NCBI RefSeq assembly: GCF_001437205.1
Contig: NZ_JQAZ01000007.1
Span: 57,271-121,270, forward strand
Reading direction: 5' to 3'
DNA length: 64,000 nucleotides
DNA from: Lactobacillus selangorensis
Lineage (GTDB): Bacteria; Bacillota; Bacilli; Lactobacillales; Lactobacillaceae
Below the pieces are notes generated by a model. The model had not been told where the DNA came from. It was given only the letters and a program-made list of their open reading frames with translations, and ran no database searches. Below are positions 26,802 through 35,459 of the stretch, piece by piece. Position numbers and translations under genes: made by a program. Position 1 is the first letter of the stretch. The number at the start of each line of letters is the position of its first letter.

Positions 26802-29136
26802 TTAATTTCGACAGCATCATATTTTGAACTGCTGAGCGCCAGAAAGCTGCTTTCATCTTGTCAAACGAACGAACGGCTTCCAGCTGATATTCCGCAACTG
26901 GATCATGCTGTGCCGAACTGCGGCTCGATACAATCGCACGTAATTGCTGCAAGTTATCAACTTGTTCAATCCATGCATTATCCAGCGCATGCAGAATCGT
27001 GAGCCGCAAAAAATAATCGCGTTGCTGTTTGGATAACAGATTAAGCTGCCGGTCCAAACGCTTCTGCACAGTTGTAAGCAAAAACGAACGCAGTGCTTTT
27101 TTATCGTCCACCAAAGCAGCGAGCTCATCTGGTTTATAAAAACTATAATCAATGTTGTTATTAATATAATCGCTAAGCTGCTGCAAGGAAAGGTCGGGCA
27201 CTTCCATTAAATCATCAATATCATGCGTAATCACTTGTTGTGCCAGCACCATCAATTGTTCGGAGGAAAGAGCCATTGTCTGGTCACGAAAACGATACAT
27301 GGCATTACGTTGCCGACGCTGTACGGCGTCATATTGAATCGAACCCATTCGGCCATCATATGCGCCGCTTGAAGAGGTCTTTTGCGCAGCTGTAACTGCA
27401 TGTTTAATCCTTCGTTTTGTAATCGGCTGCCCGAATTTACGTTTCCCAGTTGCCGTTTGTTCCTGCAATTTTTCTTGCTGCCGTTTCAGCTTTTTAGAGC
27501 CATTTTCCAAAATGCCCCGGTCCTCTAAAGAAGCATAAAACATCGTTTCACCAGGATCGCCTTGACGACCAGAACGGCCCCGCAGCTGATTATCAATGCG
27601 CCGGTTAGCCATTCGTTCAGTTCCGATGACTAATAAACCACCCTTGGCACGCACGCCGGGTCCCAACTTGATATCAGTCCCACGTCCAGCCATCGAAGTG
27701 GCAACAGTAATCGCACCTGGCTGTCCAGCTTCTTTAACGATTTGTGCTTCTTTGGCCGCACTGCGAGCATTTAACAAGTTATGCACAATTCCGTTTTCAA
27801 GCAGCATCCGTGAGTAAAGTTCCGACAATGAAACCGAACCCGTTTCAATTAACACCGGTCTTTTTGCTGCATAAGCCTTTTTGATGACATCGATAGATGC
27901 ATAGAGTTTCTCACGTGTATCGACAAAAAGCTGGTCCGGTTTGTCAATCCGAATGTTCGGTTGATGTGATGGAATCTCGATAACGAGCAGATTATACACT
28001 TCTGCAAATTCGCGCCGATCTGTTTTAGCTGTCCCTGTCATTCCAGCTAGTTTTGTAAACAAGTGAAATAAATTTTGATAGGTAATGGAGGCCATCGCCC
28101 GATCTTGCGGCGATAATTTCACCCCTTCTTTAGCTTCAAGAGCTTGATGCATCCCAGCTTGCAAATTCATCCCATTCATTTCACGACCATCCTGGATATC
28201 CAGCAAAACAACCTTGCCGTCATCCACAACGTAATCACGATTCTTAGTCAGCAGCGTATTCGCACGCAGCGCCAGCACAAGATGGCGGTATAAATCAGCG
28301 CCCTCTCTGTCCATCAAATGTTTCACACCAAAGTAACGCGACATGCTTGCGATTCCCTTTTCAGTGAACCAGACACTCTTTTGGTCGTCATCGATAATAT
28401 AATCCTCAGATTCAACTAAGTTTTTAACGACTTTATCCGCACTTGTAAAAAGATTCGACTGCACTTTTGGGGCCCCAGAGATTACCAAGGGTGTCTGGGC
28501 CAAATCAAGCAAAACAGAATCGACCTCATCAATTAAAGCATAACGAAATGCAACAATGTTTTTGTCATTATTATTGGAAGCTAAATTATCAATTAAGTAA
28601 TCGAATCCGATGGCACTATGTGTTGTATAAACAATATCACAACGATAAGCCGCTTTTTTGGCCGCCACACTGATTGAATTGTCGCCTGATGCAACCGTTC
28701 CAATCGTTAAACCCAGCCAACGGTACACACGCCCCATGTCTTTTGCATCACGGCTCGCCAAATAATCATTTGCCGTGACCAAATAAGTCCCGACACCTTC
28801 TAAACCGTTTAAGTATAAGGGCATCGTCACAACTAAAGTCTTGCCTTCCCCAGTTGCCAGCTCAGCCACATTTCGATCGTTTAAGACCGTTGCGCCTAAA
28901 ACTTGGTTGGGATAGGGACGCATGCCTAGCACACGATCATCGGCTTCTCGAACCGTTGCATAGGCTTCAACTAATAAACTGTCTAAGGAGGCTCCTTTTT
29001 CCAGCCGCTCACGAAACGCAACCATTTTATGCTGCAGTTCCGCATCGCTCAGCTCGCGATAATCAGGTTCCAGCGCAATAATCTTCTTCGTCAATCTGCG
29101 ATACTTGCGTAAATGCCAGTCATTGATTTTCGACAC
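26761..29136 (-). CDS. secA2: SecA2, accessory Sec preprotein translocase ATPase
   Basis: 791 residues, the normal SecA2 length. It drives export of the glycosylated serine-rich protein through SecY2. The nucleotide-binding motifs are ELATGEGKTLV (Walker A), FRYALIDEVDSVLLD (Walker B) and TSMAGRGTDIKLGPGV with DNQLRGRSGRQGDPGE (helicase-type motifs). The C-terminal zinc-binding tail of SecA1 is missing, as expected for SecA2. Translation starts at GTG 29136 with AAGGGGGG upstream, and the 3' end overlaps any long form of secY2. It is the first gene of a string of about 19 genes reaching to 4.6 kb without a gap over 53 bases. Confidence 0.95.
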   Translation of the reverse strand: MSKINDWHLRKYRRLTKKIIALEPDYRELSDAELQHKMVAFRERLEKGASLDSLLVEAYATVREADDRVLGMRPYPNQVLGATVLNDRNVAELATGEGKTLVVTMPLYLNGLEGVGTYLVTANDYLASRDAKDMGRVYRWLGLTIGTVASGDNSISVAAKKAAYRCDIVYTTHSAIGFDYLIDNLASNNNDKNIVAFRYALIDEVDSVLLDLAQTPLVISGAPKVQSNLFTSADKVVKNLVESEDYIIDDDQKSVWFTEKGIASMSRYFGVKHLMDREGADLYRHLVLALRANTLLTKNRDYVVDDGKVVLLDIQDGREMNGMNLQAGMHQALEAKEGVKLSPQDRAMASITYQNLFHLFTKLAGMTGTAKTDRREFAEVYNLLVIEIPSHQPNIRIDKPDQLFVDTREKLYASIDVIKKAYAAKRPVLIETGSVSLSELYSRMLLENGIVHNLLNARSAAKEAQIVKEAGQPGAITVATSMAGRGTDIKLGPGVRAKGGLLVIGTERMANRRIDNQLRGRSGRQGDPGETMFYASLEDRGILENGSKKLKRQQEKLQEQTATGKRKFGQPITKRRIKHAVTAAQKTSSSGAYDGRMGSIQYDAVQRRQRNAMYRFRDQTMALSSEQLMVLAQQVITHDIDDLMEVPDLSLQQLSDYINNNIDYSFYKPDELAALVDDKKALRSFLLTTVQKRLDRQLNLLSKQQRDYFLRLTILHALDNAWIEQVDNLQQLRAIVSSRSSAQHDPVAEYQLEAVRSFDKMKAAFWRSAVQNMMLSKLIAQPNGSVNLEFP

Positions 29137-29155
29137 CTTGGTCCCCCCTTCTTAA

Positions 29156-29183
29156 TTGACACACTCATCGAGCATGGTATATT
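29156..29183 (+). promoter_or_regulatory. Strong promoter of the small divergent membrane-protein gene (leaderless transcript predicted)
   Basis: TTGACA at 29156-29161, a 16-base spacer and an extended -10 TGGTATATT (hexamer 29178-29183). The expected start point, six to eight bases after the -10, falls on the A of the ATG at 29190, so the mRNA would have almost no 5' leader. Confidence 0.7.
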
Positions 29184-29189
29184 TAAGTT

Positions 29190-29378
29190 ATGAGTAAGAA
29201 AAATAAATTGTTAAATGATGACATTGAAAAACGGTTCGCTGAAGAGAAAAAATATCAGCCAAAACAAGCTCCAAAAAAGAAACGTCATATTGTGGAAATC
29301 ATTGCGGGGGGTGTTTTATTTTTGATTCTTCTCCTCAATGTCCTCTCGATGTTGCTTGGACCGTTACTTAGCCATTAG
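29190..29378 (+). CDS. Small single-span membrane protein divergent from secA2
   Basis: 62 residues: a charged, Lys-rich cytoplasmic N-terminal half (KKNKLLNDDIEKRFAEEKK, APKKKRH) and one C-terminal membrane segment (IIAGGVLFLILLLNVLSMLL). It is read away from secA2 and has its own promoter and a terminator-like hairpin. There is no ribosome site because the promoter -10 ends seven bases before the ATG. Accessory Sec loci often carry small membrane proteins (Asp4, Asp5), and size and location suggest a similar part, but I cannot assign it to either by sequence. The amphipathic, well-formed product argues against a chance frame. Confidence 0.7.
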   Translation: MSKKNKLLNDDIEKRFAEEKKYQPKQAPKKKRHIVEIIAGGVLFLILLLNVLSMLLGPLLSH

Positions 29379-29436
29379 TCACTACTTTTATTATAACGAA
29401 CTAGAAAATTTTCTAAAAAAAAAGAGCGCTTTTGGA

Positions 29437-29470
29437 CCCAATTACTTCCTATTAAAGTGGTTGGGTTTTT
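29437..29470 (+). terminator. Terminator-like hairpin after the small membrane-protein gene
   Basis: CCCAATTACTT and AAAGTGGTTGGG form a stem with some G-U pairs around a short loop, followed by TTTTT on the plus strand. Confidence 0.55.
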
Positions 29471-29478
29471 GCTGCACG

Positions 29479-29510
29479 AAAAAAGGAGTCCCTATTACTA
29501 GGAACTCCCT
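29479..29510 (-). terminator. Rho-independent terminator after the SRRP gene
   Basis: On the minus strand GGAGTTCC and GGGACTCC pair around TAGTAATA, followed by TTTTTT, 19 bases after the SRRP stop codon. It faces the terminator of the convergent small gene. Confidence 0.8.
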
Positions 29511-29526
29511 TTCTTCTGTTTAAAAA

Positions 29527-32461
29527 CTATTTTTCCTCATTATCCTTCTTACGACGCTTGCCGAACAATCCTGCTAATGCAGCAAAGATACCTAAGCCCC
29601 AAATTGAGGAACTATTATTAACGTTGTCGCCCGTTTGCGGCAATTTTGTTAGTGTTCCGTGCTTGGAAACCGTGACACCATTCAATGTCGCAGCCGTATT
29701 GCCAGATGAACTGCTTTCCTTGATATCAACATAACTTGCATCTCTCAAAGTTGGATTAGTAACCGACCAAGTGCCATTAGACCCAACTGTTGTCGTCAAT
29801 GTGCCAATAACGTCTCCATTCGGTCCATAAATCGTAACTGTGATTGTAGTGCCAGGCAGGCCCGTCCCAGAAATTGTGTCATTATCACTGGTTGTCGTAT
29901 CAGAATCCACATTTACCTGATAATTCATGTGATTTGAGTCCGATTCACTCATCGAAGTAGATGCCGATTCACTTGGAATCCCTTCTTTATCAATTGGCGC
30001 ATTATCGATATCACCGACATAACTACCATCTGGTCCATATTCAGTTACATCAACCTCTTGTCCGACGCTAATGATAGAATCTGTCACAGACCAAGTACCA
30101 TCAGTGCCGACTCGTGTTCTAAAACTACCCATAAACAGGTGCCCGCGCCCAAAGATATTCACAATAATCGTATCTCCTGGAGTCCCAGTTCCAGAAAGCG
30201 TATCGTTCTTTGCTGTTTGTGATGGTGGATCCAGTGTCAAGTGATGATCTGCAGCTGCAGAGTCACTTGCCGGCATAGAAGTACTTTCACTGGTTGAGGT
30301 CGACATCGATTCACTAACCGATAGACTAGAGCTCATTGAAGAGGAAGTACTTTCACTAATCGACATAGATGTCGATTTACTTTCACTCATGGTATCCGGC
30401 ACGCTGTTGTTTTCCGACGTAGATAACGACTCGGAAAGGGAAGTAGAAAGACTCTCACTCACTGATGTGGACGTCGATTCAGATGTCGAAGTTGAAGTAC
30501 TTTCACTTGTCGATGTGGATGTCGATTCAGATGTTGAGGTCGATGTGCTTTCACTCGTTGAAGTCGATGTAGATTCGCTGGTCGAGGTCGATGTGAATGT
30601 CGATTCACTCGTTGATGTGGATGTCGATTCACTCGTTGATGTGGATGTCGATTCAGACGTCGAAGTCGATTTGCTTGTCGATGTCGATTCACTTGTTGAA
30701 GTTGAAGTACTCTCACTCGTCGATGTGGATGTTGATTTACTTGTCGAGGTCGATGTCGATTCACTTGTTGAAGTCGAAGTGCTCTCACTTGTTGAGGTGG
30801 ATGTCGATTCAGATGTTGAAGTCGATGTACTCTCGCTCGTTGACGTAGATGTTGATTCACTCGTTGAAGTTGAAGTACTCTCACTTGTCGATGTGGATGT
30901 AGATTCGCTCGTTGATGTGGATGTAGATTCACTTGTCGAAGTCGATGTTGACTCACTCATTGAAGCTGAAGCACTCTCACTTGTCGATGTGGATGTAGAT
31001 TCGCTCGTTGATGTGGATGTAGATTCACTTGTCGAAGTCGATGTTGATTCAGATATTGAAGTAGAAGTAGATTTGCTTGTCGAGGTAGATGTCGATTCAC
31101 TATTTGAAGTTGATGTACTCTCACTTGCCGATGTCGATGTTGATTCTGTTGTCGATGTTGAAGTAGATTCGCTATTTGAAGTTGACGTACTCTCGCTCGT
31201 CGAAGTCGATGTTGACTCACTGGTCGAAACCGAAGTACTTTGAATGCTACTAAGTTCAGCAGAATCACTTTCGCTATTCGACTCCCATGTGCTTACTACA
31301 GCTGATAACGAGGAAGATGTAGACGTACTTTCGCTCGTTGAGGTCGAAGTCGACTCACTGGTTGACATCGAAGTACTTTGCGATGGCCACTGACTTATTG
31401 AATTACTGTCCGAAATACTGTTAGCAATACTTTCGCTGGTGCTCTCTGATTCTGAATCCGAAACTGAGGCAGAATCTGACATTGACTGACTATCAGCCAC
31501 AGAAACAATTGGAATAGTTGGTGAGACGTTCTGAGTGATATCCTGAACATGAAAACTACCACTCTCCGCATCCGTCGGAATATCTAATGTAAGTGACCAA
31601 GTCCCATCAGCATTCATTGTCGTTGGCATTGAACCATCCTGACCACCATAAAGCCAAATTATATTTCCACTCAAATCCTTATACCAGATTCGAATACTAT
31701 CCCCATAATTAGCTGTTCCTGAAAGTGTGACTGTTGTCCCCGCATAAACTGATGTCGAACCATCAGAAGTAGTAAATGTAAATGTTGATCTGGTTGACTT
31801 GCCAGCTGTCGTTTGTGTCTTCAGCTGCTGATGAACTGTTTGAGACTGACTTTGTGTTTCAGATTGACTTGTGGTTGTGCTGGTCGACGCTGAGTCAGAA
31901 AGACTGGCCGAAGTCGAAGCGGATGTTGATGATTCATTCGTCTGTTGCTGTGTTGACGTTGTCTTAGAGTCACTCGTTGTTCCCGACGCTGTCGAAACAA
32001 CATTCGTGCTGCCTTTGTCCGTTGTTGAAGTAGATGTCGAAGTATCCGACTTTGAGTTGCTTGCCGAAGCCGAATCTTGTACCGACGTTGAAGTTGACTC
32101 ACTTGTTGAAGTACTTTCACTCATCGAAGTGGATGGTTGATTCACTGACCGAAGTGCTGGTCGACTCGCTGGTTGAAGTTGAAGTAGAGAGACTCCCAGA
32201 TTGGGAATTGGCTGTCGTCGAATCAGCCGGAATGTTGGTGCTCTGTTGTGTAGCTAGGACCTGCTTTGAATCCAGTGTCTTAGTGGCCTGTGCTGTTGTC
32301 TGCACAGTATCCGCATGAACATGAGCAACAGTGCGCGGCAAAAAAACGCCAAGGAACGTCGCAATACCTGCAAAGACCCAGCGTTTTCCGGCTTTGTACA
32401 TTTTGAAATGTTCTTTATAGTCCTCTTTCATTTCACGCTTTTTTCCACGTTTTCCCATCAT
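29527..32461 (-). pseudogene. Serine-rich repeat adhesin (SRRP) gene with a one-base frameshift
   Basis: Substrate of the adjacent accessory Sec system. The N-terminus at 32461 (AGGAGG upstream) has the KxYKxGKxW-type long signal (HFKMYKAGKRWVFAGIATFLG). It runs into SESTSTSVSEST and then stops at 32117 in the wrong frame. From 32145 the correct frame continues to 29527. Removing one C in the ACC at about 32135-32137 joins the frames into one protein of about 975 residues. Order: signal, Ser-rich region 1, a single Ig-like domain of about 110 residues (STFTFTTSDGSTSVYAGTTV), a long SESTSTST-type repeat region, two Ig-like domains, and an LPQTGDN sortase anchor with a membrane segment and KRRKK tail. 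As read, no full-length product is possible. Confidence 0.85.
30260..31490 (-). repeat. Serine-rich repeat tract of the SRRP (about 24-base unit coding SESTSTST)
   Basis: Dozens of near-identical units encode SESTSTST and variants with synonymous codon drift. This is the O-glycosylated stalk of the adhesin. The repetition keeps several other frames open on both strands, which gives false long frames. Unit number should be treated with care because such tracts are prone to recombination and assembly error. Confidence 0.9.
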
Positions 32462-32641
32462 AATATGGTGCCTCCTGTAAAGCTAATCACATTTGTTTGA
32501 TGTCAATACCTCGTTTATCTTTTGTATAAGCCACAACTTGATTTATAAAATCAGCTATTTATTCGATTATCTTTGTCATATTTATAGTATCATCAATCCT
32601 TTTTACTACCTATTGAAACGACTTATTATTTGCTGAATATG
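32462..32641. other. Intergenic region upstream of the SRRP gene
   Basis: About 180 bases, strongly AT-rich, holding the ribosome site of the SRRP gene (AGGAGG). On the minus strand a TTGACA lies about 55 bases before the start codon, but it has no good -10 at the correct distance. The promoter could not be fixed. Nothing else seen. Confidence 0.4.
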
Positions 32642-32672
32642 AAAAAAGAACTTCTCATTTTCGAGAAGCTCT
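32642..32672 (-). terminator. Rho-independent terminator after the SRRP remnant
   Basis: GAGCTTCTC and GAGAAGTTC pair around a six-base loop and are followed by TTTTTT on the minus strand. It lies between the remnant and the full SRRP gene. Confidence 0.8.
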
Positions 32673-32684
32673 TCGCTTAATTTG

Positions 32685-33311
32685 TTATCCTTTATTACGC
32701 ATTTTTTTGACAAATGCTGATATAGCCGCTAAAATTCCAATTCCCAAAATTGAAGTATTTGTAACTGTTTCACCGGTGTTTGGCAAGGCGAATTGCATCG
32801 CGTTTGTCTTTTTATGCTGCATTGCCGTGTTATCAGATGTTATTTTATTCGGTGTGACTCCCATCAATCTAGAAACAACATCACCGGTTGGACTTGTTTC
32901 AACAACATTAATACGACTAGCATTTTCTAGCGCCGCATTTGTAAGTGCCCAAGTTCCGTTTGGTTCGACTATCGTCTTATAAGTGCCAACAATCTCGCCG
33001 GTTGGTCCGTAGATTGTAACGGCAATTGTGTCACCAGGCGTCCCTGTGCCAGATACTGCATTATTATGGCTGGCTGTCGTTGGATGATTTACGGTCAATT
33101 GTTGATTAGGACTCGTTGAAGTATGCCCCGACTGACTCATGCTCATTGAGGTTGAAGTCGATGCGCTCATTGAAACTGAAACACTGCTTGATGTTGAATA
33201 GCTTTCGCTACTTGATTCTGATACTGATTGACTTTTCGAAGTGCTGACGCTTGTTGAAGCCGACTGCGAAATGCTTTCACTCGTGCTAGCTGATTGTGAA
33301 TAACTGTCATT
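32685..33311 (-). pseudogene. 5'-truncated second serine-rich repeat adhesin gene (C-terminal remnant)
   Basis: The open frame begins just after a TAA near 33311 and has no start codon with a ribosome site, no signal peptide and no promoter. It reads about 55 residues of Ser-rich sequence (SYSQSASTSESISQSAST and on), then an Ig-like domain (VSGTGTPGDTIAVTIYGPTGE) very like those at the end of the full SRRP, then an anchor FALPNTGETVTN, a membrane segment and KKMRNKG. The break falls directly against the terminator of the upstream VanZ-like gene, so the 5' part was deleted. It could also serve as a recombination donor for the full gene. An internal ATG at 33170 is unlikely to be used. Confidence 0.8.
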
Positions 33312-33316
33312 TTTTT

Positions 33317-33347
33317 ACAAAAAAAGAGTGCCGTTTAATGGCACTCC
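33317..33347 (-). terminator. Rho-independent terminator after the VanZ-like gene
   Basis: GAGTGCC and GGCACTC pair around ATTAAAC, followed by TTTTTTT on the minus strand. The coding remnant of the second SRRP starts at once beyond it. Confidence 0.85.
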
Positions 33348-33367
33348 ACTTGCGCATTCTAGTTAAA

Positions 33368-33859
33368 TTATTTTTTGAGTTTGCGACGTGAAAACAGCAT
33401 AACCAGCAGAATAGCCGTCAATGCGCCCAAACTGTCTAAAATCACATCTTGAAATAATGGCGTTCGATCGCCCGTCAGCATCTGATGGAATTCATCTAAA
33501 GCTGCGTACCCAGTCGCTGCTAAATAGGTAACTATCATCGTAATGAACCGATTCTGCAATTTCGGCTGTAAAAATAAATATCCGAATAAGCCGAACAGGA
33601 AATAAGTCCCAAAATGGGCTGCCTTACGTATAAAGAATTCGACAAATTTGAAATAGCCAACTGTTTTGACGCTCTCGACAGTGCCGGCATAAGTAAATGA
33701 GAATTGCGACAACCACCCTTTCAATGGCTCATTGGCTAAATATTTTTCCAAAAACGGCACCGACGTCTGCTGATGATAAGTCATCGAAGAGCTGTAAAAC
33801 AGAATCAGCATGATTGCTAGTGCGCCCCATAGCCATTTATACTTTTTTAAAATCTGCAC
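33368..33859 (-). CDS. VanZ-family membrane protein
   Basis: 163 residues with four membrane segments (WLWGALAIMLILFYSSSM near the start, HFGTYFLFGLFGYLFL, FITMIVTYLAATGYA, LDSLGALTAILLVMLF). The VanZ signature AALDEFHQMLTGDRTPLFQDVILDS is split across the last loop and helix. VanZ proteins give low-level teicoplanin resistance in enterococci, but in lactobacilli the role is unknown. The start is a GTG at 33859 with AAAGGAG upstream. It stands between the amino-acid permease and the SRRP remnant and has its own terminator. Confidence 0.85.
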   Translation of the reverse strand: MQILKKYKWLWGALAIMLILFYSSSMTYHQQTSVPFLEKYLANEPLKGWLSQFSFTYAGTVESVKTVGYFKFVEFFIRKAAHFGTYFLFGLFGYLFLQPKLQNRFITMIVTYLAATGYAALDEFHQMLTGDRTPLFQDVILDSLGALTAILLVMLFSRRKLKK

Positions 33860-33900
33860 GTTTCAAAAACTCCTTTATCGCAATAATAGTTTCATTTTAC

Positions 33901-33931
33901 CAAAAAAAGCAGCCTTTTTCAGGCTGCTTTT
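33901..33931 (-). terminator. Rho-independent terminator after yjeM copy 1
   Basis: AAGCAGCCT and AGGCTGCTT pair around a six-base loop with T runs on both sides, so it can work in both directions. It is 5 bases beyond the permease stop. Confidence 0.85.
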
Positions 33932-33935
33932 GCAG

Positions 33936-35453
33936 TTAATCAATGTCCAGAGCAGCGGCAGTCCGCCGTTCAGACATGTTATAGAAAATCAGTGCGATAA
34001 TGCCGAAGACTATCGGCCCAGCAATCGTCCAGAAGGCGGTGTAATAATCGCCTGTCATAATCGGTTCGATTTCGGTGAAAATAATTCCGAACAGAATCGT
34101 CAACCAGGCAATTGCAGTCGAAACCCAGACGGTCGTCATATTATGATAAAACTGGAACGGCCGATCGAGGCCCTTTTTCATTCTGAAGAACGGGAAAGCA
34201 CCGACTAAGAACAGGTATGGGAACGTCCCAGAAATGTTTTCCATATCGGTCAAAACGGTATAAAAGGCTTTGGCGTTCGAACCGCCAAAGGCAACGGCAA
34301 AAATCATGACGGAAACAATCGCCGCTTGTACCCACATTGCAAAGGCAGGTACTCCGTACTTATTGATTTGTGTCATCTTCTTCGGCCAGAATTTCTTAGG
34401 CGAACCTAAGATGAAGGACTTCAATGGCGAATACAGGAGAACAAAGAAGGCACCCATATCAGACAAGAACTCTTCAATTCCGATGATGCGGGCGAACCAA
34501 TTGCCAAGTGTAATCGTGCCGGCGTGGGATAATCCCAAGACTTTCCCAAACTGCATCCCTAAGTTATTCATTAAAACATACAGGACATTCCCAAGGTTGG
34601 TCGTCTTGCCGCCGACAATACTATGCCAGTTGGCGCTGACACCCCATAATAGGATGCCGACTGAATAAATGACCATCATCATAATCATCGAAACAATCAT
34701 GGCACGTGGGAAGGTCTTTTCAGGCTTCTTAACGTTATCAATCACGCCACCCATCGTTTCCATCCCGCCGTAAGCGAAGATGGCGTAGACAACAAACGAT
34801 AAGATGGCAACCGGTGATGAGAACTGCGGATTCGGTGAGGAAACAATACTCTTTGCGGTAAATGGTTGGGCGAGCTGGCCTTTTTGAATCACGATCAAGA
34901 CCAGACTCATTAACATAAAGGCCCCTGTCACTAACAATGTGATCGTCCCGCCAAAAGCAGCGAACCGTGCAATCTGCTTAAACCCATGCACGGAGAAATA
35001 CGTCGCAACGATGACAAGTGCAATCCCGCAGAGGGCAATTGTTTCAGTCGAACTTAATCCAAAGATATGCCACGTCTGGGTCGTATCATGGCCGAAGAAG
35101 GAAACGGCAAATGGAATCCAAACTTTTGACGCTTCGGAAACCAGCCAGACGATCCAGCTGGATAACCAGATGAACGTGCCGATGAAGGCCATCCGTTCAC
35201 CAATTGAACCGGCTAGCCACGAATAAATCCCGCCCCGAACAGCTTTGAATGAGGAACCATATTCCGCAAACATCATAATCGTCGGAAAGAAGAACAGCGC
35301 AGCAGCGATGACGTACCACATAATCGCAGCATACCCCATCTGATCGTAAGCAACTGTTGTGTTCCCTAACCCGTAAATCGAGGTGAATACCATCAGAACC
35401 AGGCCGATGAGCCCAATCTTCTTTGTCTTTGGTGCGTTTGTTTCTTCTTCCAT
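33936..35453 (-). CDS. yjeM: YjeM-type APC-family amino-acid permease, copy 1
   Basis: About 505 residues with twelve expected membrane segments, amino acid-polyamine-organocation superfamily. It matches the pattern I recall for E. coli YjeM (LVLMVFTSIYGLGNTTVAYDQMGY, GGIYSWLAGSIGERMAFIGTF, FAYGGMETMGGVIDNVKKPEKTFPRA, SPLKSFILGSPKKFWPKKMTQ). The substrate is not established. I chose the ATG at 35453 because AAGGAAG lies 8 bases upstream; the in-frame TTG two codons earlier is too close. The gene has its own promoter-like sequence and terminator, so it is not simply in an operon with copy 2. Confidence 0.85.
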   Translation of the reverse strand: MEEETNAPKTKKIGLIGLVLMVFTSIYGLGNTTVAYDQMGYAAIMWYVIAAALFFFPTIMMFAEYGSSFKAVRGGIYSWLAGSIGERMAFIGTFIWLSSWIVWLVSEASKVWIPFAVSFFGHDTTQTWHIFGLSSTETIALCGIALVIVATYFSVHGFKQIARFAAFGGTITLLVTGAFMLMSLVLIVIQKGQLAQPFTAKSIVSSPNPQFSSPVAILSFVVYAIFAYGGMETMGGVIDNVKKPEKTFPRAMIVSMIMMMVIYSVGILLWGVSANWHSIVGGKTTNLGNVLYVLMNNLGMQFGKVLGLSHAGTITLGNWFARIIGIEEFLSDMGAFFVLLYSPLKSFILGSPKKFWPKKMTQINKYGVPAFAMWVQAAIVSVMIFAVAFGGSNAKAFYTVLTDMENISGTFPYLFLVGAFPFFRMKKGLDRPFQFYHNMTTVWVSTAIAWLTILFGIIFTEIEPIMTGDYYTAFWTIAGPIVFGIIALIFYNMSERRTAAALDID

Positions 35454-35459
35454 TGCCAA

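Noticed and set aside
30389..31243. Long plus-strand open frame (284 codons, DVDSLVEV repeats) opposite the SRRP repeats
   Set aside because: It is the antisense reading of the SESTSTST repeat DNA, kept open by the repeat itself. No ribosome site or family match; overlapping minus-strand frames there are rejected for the same reason.
30260..31490. Regular short repeats that could be mistaken for a CRISPR array
   Set aside because: The units are contiguous, codon-phased and lack unique spacers; they encode the Ser-rich stalk. No cas gene is present in the window.
33170..33180. ATG at 33170 as the start of a small anchored surface protein
   Set aside because: No ribosome site and no signal peptide; the Ser-rich coding sequence continues upstream in the same frame to 33311, so it is a truncated SRRP.
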